A stretch of DNA of 64,000 nt from an uncultured Clostridia bacterium (GTDB taxonomy: Bacteria; Bacillota; Clostridia; Peptostreptococcales; Anaerovoracaceae): NCBI GenBank assembly GCA_938046095.1, contig CALIXS010000024.1, positions 73,647-137,646 on the forward strand. The letters run 5' to 3'. The position numbers and the translations under genes were made by a program. Position 1 is the first letter of the stretch; every line of letters begins with the position of its first letter. Below, piece after piece: positions 1-8,128 of this stretch. A model generated the notes under the pieces. That model worked only from the letters and a program-made list of their open reading frames with translations. It made no database searches and had not been told where the DNA came from.

Positions 1-357
1 GTAAAGACGAGGCGTATCGTTCACAAGGTCATGCTTGCGGATATACTTTTTCTTGACAGGCTCGGGCGAAAGGTAAGAATCGTGACGGGCGGCGACGACA
101 TAACATATTACGCCAATATGAGCGAGATTATTCCTCTGCTGAACGACGATTTTTTCGGTGTGTTGCTGTGGACATACGTAAATTTTTCGCGCGTAGTGTG
201 TATGTCTTCGGGTACGATTACGTTCGATTGCGGAAAAACGCTGATGCTCGCGCGCGACAGCTTCGCAAAGGCAAAGCTTGAGTTTTACAGGTATCTGAAA
301 TCGCATGAGATGCCACGGCCTGACACCGGGGAAACAGGTCGTGCTCGGAAAATCTGA
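1..357 (+). CDS. LytTR-type DNA-binding domain protein, 5' end outside window
   Basis: The reading frame is open from base 1, and the first ATG at 31 would cut into the conserved fold, so the gene probably begins upstream of the window. The visible residues follow the LytTR layout: DILFLDRLGRKVRIVT (first strands), a helix (MSEIIPLL), DDFFGVLLWTYVNFSRV at the place of the usual F-x-x-x-H-R-S-Y-x-V-N block, and a final helix (LARDSFAKAKLEFYRYL). LytTR domains bind DNA, usually as the output part of two-component regulators or as stand-alone regulators. The His-Arg-Ser of the family block is replaced here by Leu-Trp-Thr, so it is a divergent member. Whether a receiver domain precedes it cannot be seen. 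Confidence 0.6.
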   Translation, partial: VKTRRIVHKVMLADILFLDRLGRKVRIVTGGDDITYYANMSEIIPLLNDDFFGVLLWTYVNFSRVVCMSSGTITFDCGKTLMLARDSFAKAKLEFYRYLKSHEMPRPDTGETGRARKI

Positions 358-378
358 TGCGGCGGGGATAAATCGACG

Positions 379-407
379 TTGAATTCCGTATGTATAAGAT
401 ATATTAT
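379..407 (+). promoter_or_regulatory. Predicted sigma-A promoter for mscL
   Basis: TTGAAT at 379-384 and TATTAT at 402-407 are separated by 17 bases, between the LytTR gene and mscL. The match is good but untested. Confidence 0.5.
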
Positions 408-456
408 ATCTCATGACTGAAATCACATTTCTTATAGGGAAGGGAGATACATCAAA

Positions 457-831
457 ATGAAATCATTTTTCAGGGAATTCAAGGAGTTTATTAACAAGGG
501 AAACGTCATGAGCATGGCGGTAGGCATAATTATAGGCGGTGCATTTACCGCAATAGTTAATTCGCTCGTATCGGATATCATAGGTCCTGTCATAGGCATG
601 ATCCTCGGCGGTATCGATTTCAGCGCGATATCCGTATTCGTGGGAAGTGCGCAGCTTATGGTCGGGAACTTCATACAAGCCGTAATCACGTTTATGATCA
701 CGGCTTTGGTAATATTCGTGATGATGAAGCAGTTCAACAAATTTTCCAAGCCGAAGGAGGAAGCTCCTGCCGAACCGTCCGACGAGGTTAAGCTTCTGAC
801 AGAGATCAGGGATTCTCTCAAAGAAAAATAA
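457..831 (+). CDS. mscL: Large-conductance mechanosensitive channel MscL
   Basis: This 124-residue integral membrane protein is a tension-gated emergency valve that releases solutes on hypo-osmotic shock. The sequence has the family layout: amphipathic N-terminal helix (FREFKEFINKGNVMSMAVG), pore-lining TM1 with Gly/Ala-rich packing (GIIIGGAFTAIVNSLVSDII), a periplasmic-type loop, TM2 (FIQAVITFMITALVIFVMMK) and a charged cytoplasmic helix at the C terminus. Its length is a little below the usual 130-150 because the loop between the helices is short. A GGGAG ribosome site lies about 11 bases before the ATG. It appears to be a single-gene unit with its own promoter. Confidence 0.93.
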   Translation: MKSFFREFKEFINKGNVMSMAVGIIIGGAFTAIVNSLVSDIIGPVIGMILGGIDFSAISVFVGSAQLMVGNFIQAVITFMITALVIFVMMKQFNKFSKPKEEAPAEPSDEVKLLTEIRDSLKEK

Positions 832-852
832 ATCTGTCGGTGCGGTCCTCGT

Positions 853-881
853 TTGACACGTCCGAGCACATGTGATATCAT
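853..881 (+). promoter_or_regulatory. Predicted sigma-A promoter of the rimP-nusA-infB operon
   Basis: TTGACA at 853-858 and TATCAT at 876-881 are spaced by 17 bases. Transcription would start near 888, about 70 bases before rimP, so the message begins with the hairpin at 907-933. Confidence 0.65.
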
Positions 882-906
882 AAATACGATCAATATTGCT
901 TTTTAG

Positions 907-933
907 GAAGAGTGGGTCATGTGCCCACTCTTC
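907..933 (+). promoter_or_regulatory. Leader hairpin upstream of rimP
   Basis: GAAGAGTGGG (907-916) and CCCACTCTTC (924-933) form a perfect 10-bp stem with a 7-base loop. A short AAATTTT follows, so it could act as a weak attenuator. Premature-terminator leaders in front of rimP are known in other bacteria. Regulation here is inference. Confidence 0.5.
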
Positions 934-955
934 AAATTTTGTTGAGGGTCACAAT

Positions 956-1426
956 ATGGCAAACGGCAGGATTACAGACAGAGTGAACGACATGATCGCC
1001 GATTTTCTTGCGGAAAACGGGTACGAGCTATGGGATATGAGATACGTCAAAGAAGGTCGGGAACACTATCTGAGGATATTTATCGATAGAGCCGACGGCG
1101 ATTACATAAGCACGGAGGACTGCGAGAAGGTCAGCAGATTCGTATCGGACGAGCTCGACAGGTATGATCCGATAGAGGATAATTATTTCCTCGAGGTAAG
1201 CTCGCCGGGCATGGACAGAGAGCTGACGCGCCGGGAACACTTTGACAGATGTGCCGGGCAGATCGTCGAAGTGAGGCTGTATAAACCGCTGAACGGAGAG
1301 AAGCTCATAGAAGGCGAACTCCTTGAGGCGACGGAGAAAGAAATAACTATCAGAACCGAAGAAGGCGGGCAGGTGACGATACCGCGCTCGCAGACCGCTA
1401 AGATCAGCTTGGCTGTGATTTTTTAA
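956..1426 (+). CDS. rimP: Ribosome maturation factor RimP
   Basis: RimP binds the 30S subunit precursor and is needed for its maturation. The 156-residue protein starts MANGRITDRV and shows the family signature: YELWDMRYVKEGREHYLRIFIDR (alpha/beta N-terminal domain), STEDCEKVSRFVSDELD, then FLEVSSPGMDREL, the most conserved stretch, followed by an SH3-like C-terminal half. An upstream in-frame start at 896 would pass through the leader hairpin and is not preferred. GAGGG just before the ATG can act as ribosome site. It is the first gene of the nusA operon, as usual in bacteria. Confidence 0.92.
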   Translation: MANGRITDRVNDMIADFLAENGYELWDMRYVKEGREHYLRIFIDRADGDYISTEDCEKVSRFVSDELDRYDPIEDNYFLEVSSPGMDRELTRREHFDRCAGQIVEVRLYKPLNGEKLIEGELLEATEKEITIRTEEGGQVTIPRSQTAKISLAVIF

Positions 1427-1443
1427 CGGAGGTATATAACGAA

Positions 1444-2565
1444 ATGAACAAAGAATTCATCGACGCTCTTGACGAACTCGAAAAAGACAGGCATATAGAA
1501 AAAAGTGTGCTTATCGAAGCGATAGAGGCGGCTCTTGTAGCAGCATACAAGAAAAACTACGGAACGTCGCAGAACGTCAGAGCATCCGTCGATGCCTCGA
1601 CGGGAGATATGGCTGTATTTTCCAGGCTCGACATCGTCGAGGAGGTTGAGGACGATTCGACTCAGATGAGCCTCGAGGAGGCGCACGATATCGATCCCCG
1701 CTATGAGGTCGGTGACTACATAGAGTTTCAGGTGACGCCGGAAGATTTCGGACGCATAGCAGCTCAGACGGCCAAGCAGGTAGTTGTACAAAGGATAAGA
1801 GAAGCCGAACGCGGAATGGTCTTTGATGATTTCAAGGACAGACAGGGCGAGCTTGTTACGGGTATCGTACAGCGCAGAAGCGGCAATACCCTGTTCGTGG
1901 ATGTCGGTCATACAGAAGGAATACTGCCGGCGAAGGAGCAGGTGCCGGGCGAAAGGTTCAACGTTAACGATCGCATGAAGGCGTTCATAATGGATGTCAA
2001 GAGGACGAACAAGGGACCTCAGGTATTCCTTTCGCGCTCGCATCCCGGACTTGTAAAGAAGCTGTTTGAGCTCGAGGTACCGGAAATACAGGACAAAACG
2101 GTAGAGATCAAAGGCATCGCGAGAGAGGCCGGATCAAGGACGAAGATAGCCGTATACACGGAGTTTGACAATGTCGACCCGGTAGGTTCGTGTGTCGGAC
2201 CGCGCGGTGCAAGAGTACAGGCGGTTGTCGATGAACTCTCGGGTGAAAAGATAGACATAATATCATGGAGCGAGGATCCGAACGAACTTATTGCAAATGT
2301 CCTTTCGCCTGCGAAGGTCGAGGAGGTGTTCGCGGATACCGAGGAAAATATAGCGACAGCAGTCGTACCGGATTTTCAGCTTTCGCTCGCGATAGGAAAG
2401 GAAGGTCAGAATGTCAGGCTCGCCGCCAAGGTGAGCGGCTGGAAGATCGACATCAGGAGCCATTCACAGTATTACGGGGAGGAGAACGCCGACATGATAA
2501 AGGAGCTCAACGAAGCCTTCGAAAAATATGAGGATGAGGTGAGCGAGGATGACGACGAAGAGTAA
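1444..2565 (+). CDS. nusA: Transcription termination/antitermination factor NusA
   Basis: NusA rides on RNA polymerase and modulates pausing, termination and antitermination. The 373-residue protein has the N-terminal polymerase-binding domain (about 1-125, ending in QTAKQVVVQRIREAER), an S1 RNA-binding domain (about 135-200, GELVTGIVQRRSGNTLFVDVG), and two KH domains, marked by VGPRGARVQAVVDEL and by LAIGKEGQNVRLAAK. A short acidic tail (EDEVSEDDDEE) ends it. It lacks the C-terminal acidic repeats of the proteobacterial protein, as is normal for Firmicutes. An ACGGAGG site precedes the ATG. The 3' end overlaps ylxR by 17 bases, which suggests translational coupling. Confidence 0.96.
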   Translation: MNKEFIDALDELEKDRHIEKSVLIEAIEAALVAAYKKNYGTSQNVRASVDASTGDMAVFSRLDIVEEVEDDSTQMSLEEAHDIDPRYEVGDYIEFQVTPEDFGRIAAQTAKQVVVQRIREAERGMVFDDFKDRQGELVTGIVQRRSGNTLFVDVGHTEGILPAKEQVPGERFNVNDRMKAFIMDVKRTNKGPQVFLSRSHPGLVKKLFELEVPEIQDKTVEIKGIAREAGSRTKIAVYTEFDNVDPVGSCVGPRGARVQAVVDELSGEKIDIISWSEDPNELIANVLSPAKVEEVFADTEENIATAVVPDFQLSLAIGKEGQNVRLAAKVSGWKIDIRSHSQYYGEENADMIKELNEAFEKYEDEVSEDDDEE

Positions 2566-2830
2566 GATACCTATGCGCAGATGCATAGGGTGTATGGAGT
2601 CAAGGCCGAAAAGGGAGCTCGTCAGGATCGCTTATTACGAGGGTGTTATGTCGCTCGACCTTACCGGAAAGGCGAAAGGCAGGGGCGCGTACGTTTGCGC
2701 AGAGAGCGACTGTATAGAAAAGGCGGCAAAACGCAACGCCTTTGTGAGAGCCTTCAGGGACAGTATAGATCCGGACGATGTCGCGAGGATCGGAGAGGAG
2801 CTCGAATGCCTTCGAAATTCGAAAGCCTGA
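2549..2830 (+). CDS. ylxR: YlxR-family RNA-binding protein (RnpM)
   Basis: This 93-residue basic protein belongs to the YlxR family, found between nusA and infB in many Firmicutes and reported to bind and modulate RNase P RNA. The signature is visible: PMRRCIGCMESRPKRELVRI at the start, then GKAKGRGAYVC, a Cys (SDC) and a Lys/Arg-rich helix (IEKAAKRNAFVRAF). The start overlaps nusA and the end overlaps ylxQ, so the three are probably translated as a coupled set. Confidence 0.92.
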   Translation: MTTKSKIPMRRCIGCMESRPKRELVRIAYYEGVMSLDLTGKAKGRGAYVCAESDCIEKAAKRNAFVRAFRDSIDPDDVARIGEELECLRNSKA

Positions 2831-3150
2831 TGGGCTTTGCCGCAAGGTCGGGCAGTATCGTCACGGGATACAATACGTGCCTGTCGATGATAAGATCGCG
2901 CCGGATTGCGCTTCTGATACTCGCTGAAGATATCGGAGAGAATACAAGAGAAAAAATGATGCAAAAATGCGCCTCGAACGGCGTACAGGTACGCACGTTC
3001 GGCAAAGCCGAAGAATTGTCGCACATGACAGGCAGGACAGACAAGGGAACTTTCGGGATAACGGACAAAGATTTTGCAAAGAGTATATGCAGGGAGATTG
3101 ACCTATTTCAATCAGAAAGGAAGGTGGCTTATGGCAAAGAAAGTATATGA
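2806..3150 (+). CDS. ylxQ: YlxQ, L7Ae/L30e/S12e-family RNA-binding protein
   Basis: The 114-residue frame has the small L7Ae-like fold: FESLMGFAARSGSIVTGYNT, then RIALLILAEDIGENTREKM, NGVQVRTFGKAEELSHMTGRTDKGTFGI. L7Ae-family proteins recognise kink-turn RNA. The start at 2806 (MPSKFES) is chosen because GGAGAGGAG lies just upstream and the family begins here; the frame stays open further upstream but that part is only the shadow of ylxR. It overlaps ylxR by 25 bases and infB by 20 bases. The exact role of YlxQ is not established. Confidence 0.85.
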   Translation: MPSKFESLMGFAARSGSIVTGYNTCLSMIRSRRIALLILAEDIGENTREKMMQKCASNGVQVRTFGKAEELSHMTGRTDKGTFGITDKDFAKSICREIDLFQSERKVAYGKESI

Positions 3151-5902
3151 ACTTGCCAGGGATATGGACCTCAAGAGTAAAGAAATCATTGAGCGCGCCG
3201 CCAAGGCGGGGATAGAACTTAAGAGCCACATGAGCACACTGTCCGATCAGGATATAAGCAAAATAAAAGGCGAGGATGCAGGTGCGGCAAAAAGTGCACT
3301 GCAGGCAGATGTACAGCCTGCACGCGGTTCAGCGGCTTCTGCTCGCAGGCGTCCGCCGATAGGACGTCCTGTAGTGGACCGCGAATTTCTCGCAAACAGA
3401 GAAAAGTCAAAAGAGGAGCCGATCTCACATGAAGTTCCGCAGGACGGCATGCAGCCGGAGAAGGATACATCGGCAAAAACTGAGAAGACGGCATCGCAGG
3501 AGAAAGTCACAGCGAAAGAAACGGCTAAAGATGCGGCTCAGGCTGAAAAAACCGTGCGTGCGCCGAAAACACCGACTGTCGATCATAAAGGAGATAAAGC
3601 GGCATCGCCTAAAAAAATAGCGGAGGCTGCAAATACAAAACCTGAGGCGAATCGTGCAGGCAAGGAAATTCATGAACAAAGCCGAAAAAACGTTTCCGCA
3701 GAGAAGCGTGAACAACATGACGGCAGAGACAGACGCGATACAACCGATAATCGTGACAGGCGCGACAGGCGAGGCGATACGCGCGTCGGTCGCGACAGAA
3801 AAAGCGAAGGCCGCGACAGGAAAAGTGACAGCAGGCAGTCGAGAGACGCGAACAGAAGCTACAGCGGCCACGACGGAAGGACGGGTGAGCGCAACGCGTC
3901 AAGACCTGCGCAAACGGGTGCGGGCAGATCGGGCGTACAGGACCGCCGCAGGACGGATAATGCGCAGCGCACCGAAAAGAAGACCGATTACAACAAGCGC
4001 GACGAGAAGAAAAGGTATTCGGACAAGGGGCGACACAGCAAATATGATAAGCTCGAGAAGAAGTCGCTCGAAAAGCAGATTCGAAATAAACACGCAAAGT
4101 ATAAGAACAATGATCCGGAACCTAAGAAGGAAGAGCTGATACTTCCTGAGGGTACTGTGGTTTTGACGGTGCCTATAACAGTGGCGGGCTTCTGCGAGCA
4201 GACCGAGGTATCTACATCAAAAGTTATTATGACACTGATGAAGCTCGGGATAATGGCGAACATAAACCAGAATCTCGATGAGGATACTGTCGCGGTTCTC
4301 GCCGATGATCTCGGGATAAGCATCCACATAGGAAACGTGCAGGAGGAAAAGGCTGAGGAAGGCCTGGAGCTGTTCGAAGACGACGAAAATGATCTCAAGC
4401 TGCGCTCTCCTATTATTACAGTTATGGGTCACGTAGATCATGGCAAGACGAGCCTTCTTGACGCCATTCGAAAAACGAACGTTACCGCATCGGAATCCGG
4501 CGGTATCACTCAGCATATCGGTGCCTCGGAGGTCAGGATCAACGGACAGAAGATAGTATTCCTCGATACGCCGGGACACGAGGCTTTTACGGCGATGAGG
4601 GCGAGAGGAGCTCACATCACCGATATTGCCGTGCTCGTAGTTGCGGCGGATGACGGCGTTATGCCGCAGACCGTTGAGTCCATCAGCCATGCAAAGGCTG
4701 CGGGAGTTCCTGTCATCGTTGCGATCAACAAAATGGATAAACCGGGTGCAAATCCTGACAGGGTAAAGCAGGAGCTCTCCGAGCACGGTGTGCTGGTGGA
4801 GGAATGGGGCGGAGACGTTATATCCGTGCCCGTTTCGGCAAAGACGGGTGACGGCATAGTGAATCTCCTCGAGATGATACTCCTCCAGGCCGAGGTACTT
4901 GAGCTCAAGGCAAATCCGGGCAGACTTGCAATGGGATCCGTTATAGAAGCGAGGCTCGACAAGGCAAAGGGGCCTGTGGCCACCCTGCTCGTCACGAACG
5001 GAACACTGCAGAGCGGACAGAGTATCGTAGCCGGAACGTGTGCGGGCCGTATAAGGCTTATGACTGACTTCAAGGGCAAGACGATCAAAAAAGCGGGACC
5101 GGCGACAGCGGTCGAAATTCTCGGACTTACCGACGTGCCTCAGGCGGGTGACGAATTCAACGCCGTAAAGGAAGACAAGATAGCAAGGGATATAGCCGAG
5201 CATCGCGCCGAGAAGCTGAGAGAAGAAGTTCTCGCCAGAAATTCGAGCATGTCTCTCGAAAAGTTGTTCACCAGGATAAAGGAGGGTGAAGTAAAAGAAC
5301 TCAACCTCATAATCAAGGGTGATGTACAAGGCTCGATCGGTGCTCTCGTATCGTCGCTGGAGAAGCTCAACAATGACGAGGTGAAGGTAAATATTATTCA
5401 CACAGGCGTCGGCACGGTCACTGAGTCCGATATAATGCTCGCAGGCACTTCGGACGCCGTCATTATAGGCTTCAATGTCAGGCCGAGCACGGCGGTGCAG
5501 AGCATGGCGGACAGAGATAATATTGAGATCAGGACATACAGGGTAATATACGATGTCCTCGACGACGTCGAGAACGCCATGAAGGGTATGCTCGATCCCG
5601 AATTCAAGGAAGAAGTACTCGGAAAGGTCCAGATAAGGACGACATTCAAGGTCCCTAATGCAGGCATAATCGGCGGAGCCTACGTAACAGAAGGCAAGGT
5701 GGTCAGGAATGCCGATGTAAGACTTGTACGTGACGGAATCGTCATCCATGAAGGAAAGATATCATCACTCAAGAGATTCAAGGATGATGCCAAAGAGGTT
5801 GCGCAGGGATATGAGTGCGGTATAGGTATTGAAAACTATAACGACATAAAAGAGGGCGACATTATTGAGTGCTTCCACATGGTAGAAACGGAGAGGAAAT
5901 AG
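3131..5902 (+). CDS. infB: Translation initiation factor IF-2
   Basis: IF-2 is the GTPase that places initiator tRNA on the 30S subunit and promotes subunit joining. This 923-residue protein starts MAKKVYELARDM with a good ribosome site (AAGGAAGG). It has the N-terminal IF2N domain (about 1-50), a long low-complexity linker (about 60-330) rich in Lys, Arg, Asp and Ala, a second IF2N domain (PITVAGFCEQTEVS), and the GTPase domain with GHVDHGKTS (G1), DTPGHEAF (G3) and NKMDKPGANPD (G4). EF-Tu-like domains II-IV follow, ending with EGDIIECFHMVE. The linker, with many Arg-Asp runs (such as RDRRDTTDNRDRRDRR), is long but of a kind common in IF-2. Confidence 0.97.
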   Translation: MAKKVYELARDMDLKSKEIIERAAKAGIELKSHMSTLSDQDISKIKGEDAGAAKSALQADVQPARGSAASARRRPPIGRPVVDREFLANREKSKEEPISHEVPQDGMQPEKDTSAKTEKTASQEKVTAKETAKDAAQAEKTVRAPKTPTVDHKGDKAASPKKIAEAANTKPEANRAGKEIHEQSRKNVSAEKREQHDGRDRRDTTDNRDRRDRRGDTRVGRDRKSEGRDRKSDSRQSRDANRSYSGHDGRTGERNASRPAQTGAGRSGVQDRRRTDNAQRTEKKTDYNKRDEKKRYSDKGRHSKYDKLEKKSLEKQIRNKHAKYKNNDPEPKKEELILPEGTVVLTVPITVAGFCEQTEVSTSKVIMTLMKLGIMANINQNLDEDTVAVLADDLGISIHIGNVQEEKAEEGLELFEDDENDLKLRSPIITVMGHVDHGKTSLLDAIRKTNVTASESGGITQHIGASEVRINGQKIVFLDTPGHEAFTAMRARGAHITDIAVLVVAADDGVMPQTVESISHAKAAGVPVIVAINKMDKPGANPDRVKQELSEHGVLVEEWGGDVISVPVSAKTGDGIVNLLEMILLQAEVLELKANPGRLAMGSVIEARLDKAKGPVATLLVTNGTLQSGQSIVAGTCAGRIRLMTDFKGKTIKKAGPATAVEILGLTDVPQAGDEFNAVKEDKIARDIAEHRAEKLREEVLARNSSMSLEKLFTRIKEGEVKELNLIIKGDVQGSIGALVSSLEKLNNDEVKVNIIHTGVGTVTESDIMLAGTSDAVIIGFNVRPSTAVQSMADRDNIEIRTYRVIYDVLDDVENAMKGMLDPEFKEEVLGKVQIRTTFKVPNAGIIGGAYVTEGKVVRNADVRLVRDGIVIHEGKISSLKRFKDDAKEVAQGYECGIGIENYNDIKEGDIIECFHMVETERK

Positions 5903-5908
5903 GACGGT

Positions 5909-6283
5909 ATGGGCAAAGCCTACAGATCCGAACGCCTTGCAGGCGAAGTAAAGCGAATAACGGGTCAGATGCTCCTGACGGGAATTAAGGATCCGAGAAT
6001 AACGAACGCGATGGTATGCGTCACGGATGCCGAAGTCACAAGCGACGGCAGCTATGCCACGATATATGTAACGGCTACGGCTGCCGTAGATCATGACGAA
6101 GTACTCGCCGGACTAAGGAGCGCTCGTGGTGTTTTAAGAAAAGAGATAGGCAGGCAGGTAAAAATTAGGCGCGTTCCCGAGCTCGTATTTAGGATAGACA
6201 GTTCTATGGAATACGGGAGGCATATCGACAGCATACTCGAGGAGCTTGATATCAAGCCGGAAAACCCGGAGGAGGATTCATGA
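5909..6283 (+). CDS. rbfA: Ribosome-binding factor A
   Basis: RbfA binds the 30S precursor near helix 1 of 16S rRNA and helps its late maturation. The 124-residue protein shows the family pattern: YRSERLAGEVKRITGQMLL, KDPRITNAMVCVTDAEVTSDGSYATIYVT, LRKEIGRQVKIRRVPELVFRIDSSMEYG and a C-terminal acidic stretch. It starts 6 bases after infB and overlaps nrnA by 4 bases (ATGA), in the usual infB-rbfA-nrnA order of Firmicutes. Confidence 0.95.
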   Translation: MGKAYRSERLAGEVKRITGQMLLTGIKDPRITNAMVCVTDAEVTSDGSYATIYVTATAAVDHDEVLAGLRSARGVLRKEIGRQVKIRRVPELVFRIDSSMEYGRHIDSILEELDIKPENPEEDS

Positions 6284-7275
6284 GCAATACGGAGCTTGCA
6301 AACATCGCCGAGGTACTTAAAAACAGCGGCAGAACAGTGCTATATCCGCACGTCAATATCGACGGCGACGCTCTCGGCTCGTGCATGGCTCTGGCGCGCG
6401 CTCTCAAAAAGCTCGGAAAACAAGTGTACGTACTGATAGATGAGGATATACCTGATAATCTCAGATTTCTCGATAACGGAACGTGTACGTCCGATCGGAG
6501 TCTCGCTGCGGGCTCCGACGTTTCGGTGGCCGTGGATTGGGCACAGATGAACAGGATAGGCTCGAGAGAGGAAGTATTCAAAACGGCTGAGACGACGATA
6601 TGCATAGATCATCACGGAACATCAAAGCCGATATGCGATTACAATTATATCGACCCGAAGTGCGCCGCAACAGGGCAGCTCATCTTTGAACTGATAAAGC
6701 ATCTCGGGGCGGAGCCCGATCCCGAGATGGGAAATGCTATATACGCGGCGATAGCGACTGATACCGGTAATTTTCAGTATTCAAATACGCAGAAAGTATC
6801 GCATCTGATAGCGGCCGAGCTTTACGACTGGGGAATAACGCCGGACAAGGTATGTATCGAGATATATCAAAGCAACCGCATGGAACGCATAATGATAGAG
6901 ACGCAGGCGATGGAAACTCTCGCTTGTCTTTGCGGCGGACAGCTCGCTATAGCATATGTGACGCAGGATATGCTTGCAAAGACAGGTGCGGAGATGTCGG
7001 AAACAGACAATATAGTGACACGGCTGAGATCGATCAAAGGCGTCGAGACTGCCGTACTTCTAAAAGAAGAAGAAAAAAATGTCGTCAAGGGCAGCATGAG
7101 ATCAAAGAATTGGTTTGATGTATCGGCGGTTGCCGAGGAGCTTGGCGGCGGCGGACACGAGAGAGCCGCCGGATTTACGCTTTATACGAATCTTGAAGAG
7201 GCGTTTCAGCGTGTGGCCGTGGTCATGACGGAGCGCATGGAGCAATATGACAAGCGGGATAATAAATGTCAATAA
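6280..7275 (+). CDS. nrnA: DHH/DHHA1 phosphoesterase, NrnA-like oligoribonuclease/pAp phosphatase
   Basis: NrnA removes nucleotides from very short RNAs and dephosphorylates pAp. The 331-residue protein carries HVNIDGDALGS (residues 24-34), a mid-domain VAVDWAQMNRI, the DHH motif at D110-H111-H112 (TICIDHHGTS), ATDTGNFQYSNT, and the DHHA1 substrate-binding motif GGGGHERAAG near the C terminus. These are the metal ligands and Gly-rich loop of the family. It sits between rbfA and truB, a conserved Firmicute position, and overlaps truB by 29 bases. Confidence 0.92.
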   Translation: MSNTELANIAEVLKNSGRTVLYPHVNIDGDALGSCMALARALKKLGKQVYVLIDEDIPDNLRFLDNGTCTSDRSLAAGSDVSVAVDWAQMNRIGSREEVFKTAETTICIDHHGTSKPICDYNYIDPKCAATGQLIFELIKHLGAEPDPEMGNAIYAAIATDTGNFQYSNTQKVSHLIAAELYDWGITPDKVCIEIYQSNRMERIMIETQAMETLACLCGGQLAIAYVTQDMLAKTGAEMSETDNIVTRLRSIKGVETAVLLKEEEKNVVKGSMRSKNWFDVSAVAEELGGGGHERAAGFTLYTNLEEAFQRVAVVMTERMEQYDKRDNKCQ

Positions 7276-8128
7276 GCCTTGCGGCATAACGTCTTTCGAT
7301 GTATGTGCGATCGTGAGGAGGATCCTCGGCATCAGGCGTATAGGTCATTTCGGCACGCTCGATCCGCAGGCGAGCGGGGTTTTGCCTATCGCGGTCGGAA
7401 GCGCCTGCCGCATAATGGAATATCTTAACGACGAAACAAAGCAATATGAGTGTTCCGCGCGCCTGGGCATATCGACGGATACGCTCGACATATGGGGCAA
7501 CATACTCGGAACGTCCGATACATCGAGCCTTACGAAGGAGGCGCTCACCGAAGCGATACTTTCTTTTTTCGGTGAGCATGAACAGACACCGCCTTTATAT
7601 TCGGCGATCAGAGTAAACGGCATGAGGCTTTACGAATACGCGAAACGTAAGGCGGATGTGAAGATACCGAAAAGAAGTATAAGCGTAAGCGAGATTTCGG
7701 TAGACCACATAGCTCTTCCGGATTTTTCTTTCAGCCTAACGTGCTCGAGGGGCACGTACGTAAGGTCGATATGCAGAGATATCGGTGATATTATGGGCGT
7801 TGGATGCGCGATGACGGGACTTGTCAGGACGAGGAGCGGCGCTTTTACGATTGGCGGTGCAATAGACGTGTCGGATATAAAGGGAATGACGACAGATGAA
7901 CTGACAGACTTCATCGTTTCGCCTGATACGGCTCTGATGCACATGCTGTCCTCAAATCTCGCCGAACGTGAGGCCGGACTTTTTATCAACGGTGTCATAC
8001 TCAGAGATAATCAGTGGAACAGCACGAACAAAACGGAGAGCCGTTACAGAGTTTACGGACCGCAGGGGTTTTTGGGTATCGGATGCAGAACTTCAGACGG
8101 CTTTAAGGCGGAGAAGGTACTTGTATAA
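7247..8128 (+). CDS. truB: tRNA pseudouridine-55 synthase TruB
   Basis: TruB converts U55 in the T loop of tRNAs to pseudouridine. The 293-residue protein begins with INVNKPCGITSFDVC and has the catalytic-Asp motif GTLDPQASGVLP with Asp39, then TPPLYSAIRVNGMRLYEYAK and CSRGTYVRSICRDIG, all typical of TruB. The ATG at 7247 lies inside the end of nrnA, preceded by GGAG. The stop overlaps the ribF start (TAATG). Confidence 0.94.
   Translation: MTSGIINVNKPCGITSFDVCAIVRRILGIRRIGHFGTLDPQASGVLPIAVGSACRIMEYLNDETKQYECSARLGISTDTLDIWGNILGTSDTSSLTKEALTEAILSFFGEHEQTPPLYSAIRVNGMRLYEYAKRKADVKIPKRSISVSEISVDHIALPDFSFSLTCSRGTYVRSICRDIGDIMGVGCAMTGLVRTRSGAFTIGGAIDVSDIKGMTTDELTDFIVSPDTALMHMLSSNLAEREAGLFINGVILRDNQWNSTNKTESRYRVYGPQGFLGIGCRTSDGFKAEKVLV

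Noticed and set aside
4217..5749. 510-codon open frame on the - strand inside infB
   Set aside because: It lies antisense to well conserved IF-2 domains and has no recognisable protein.
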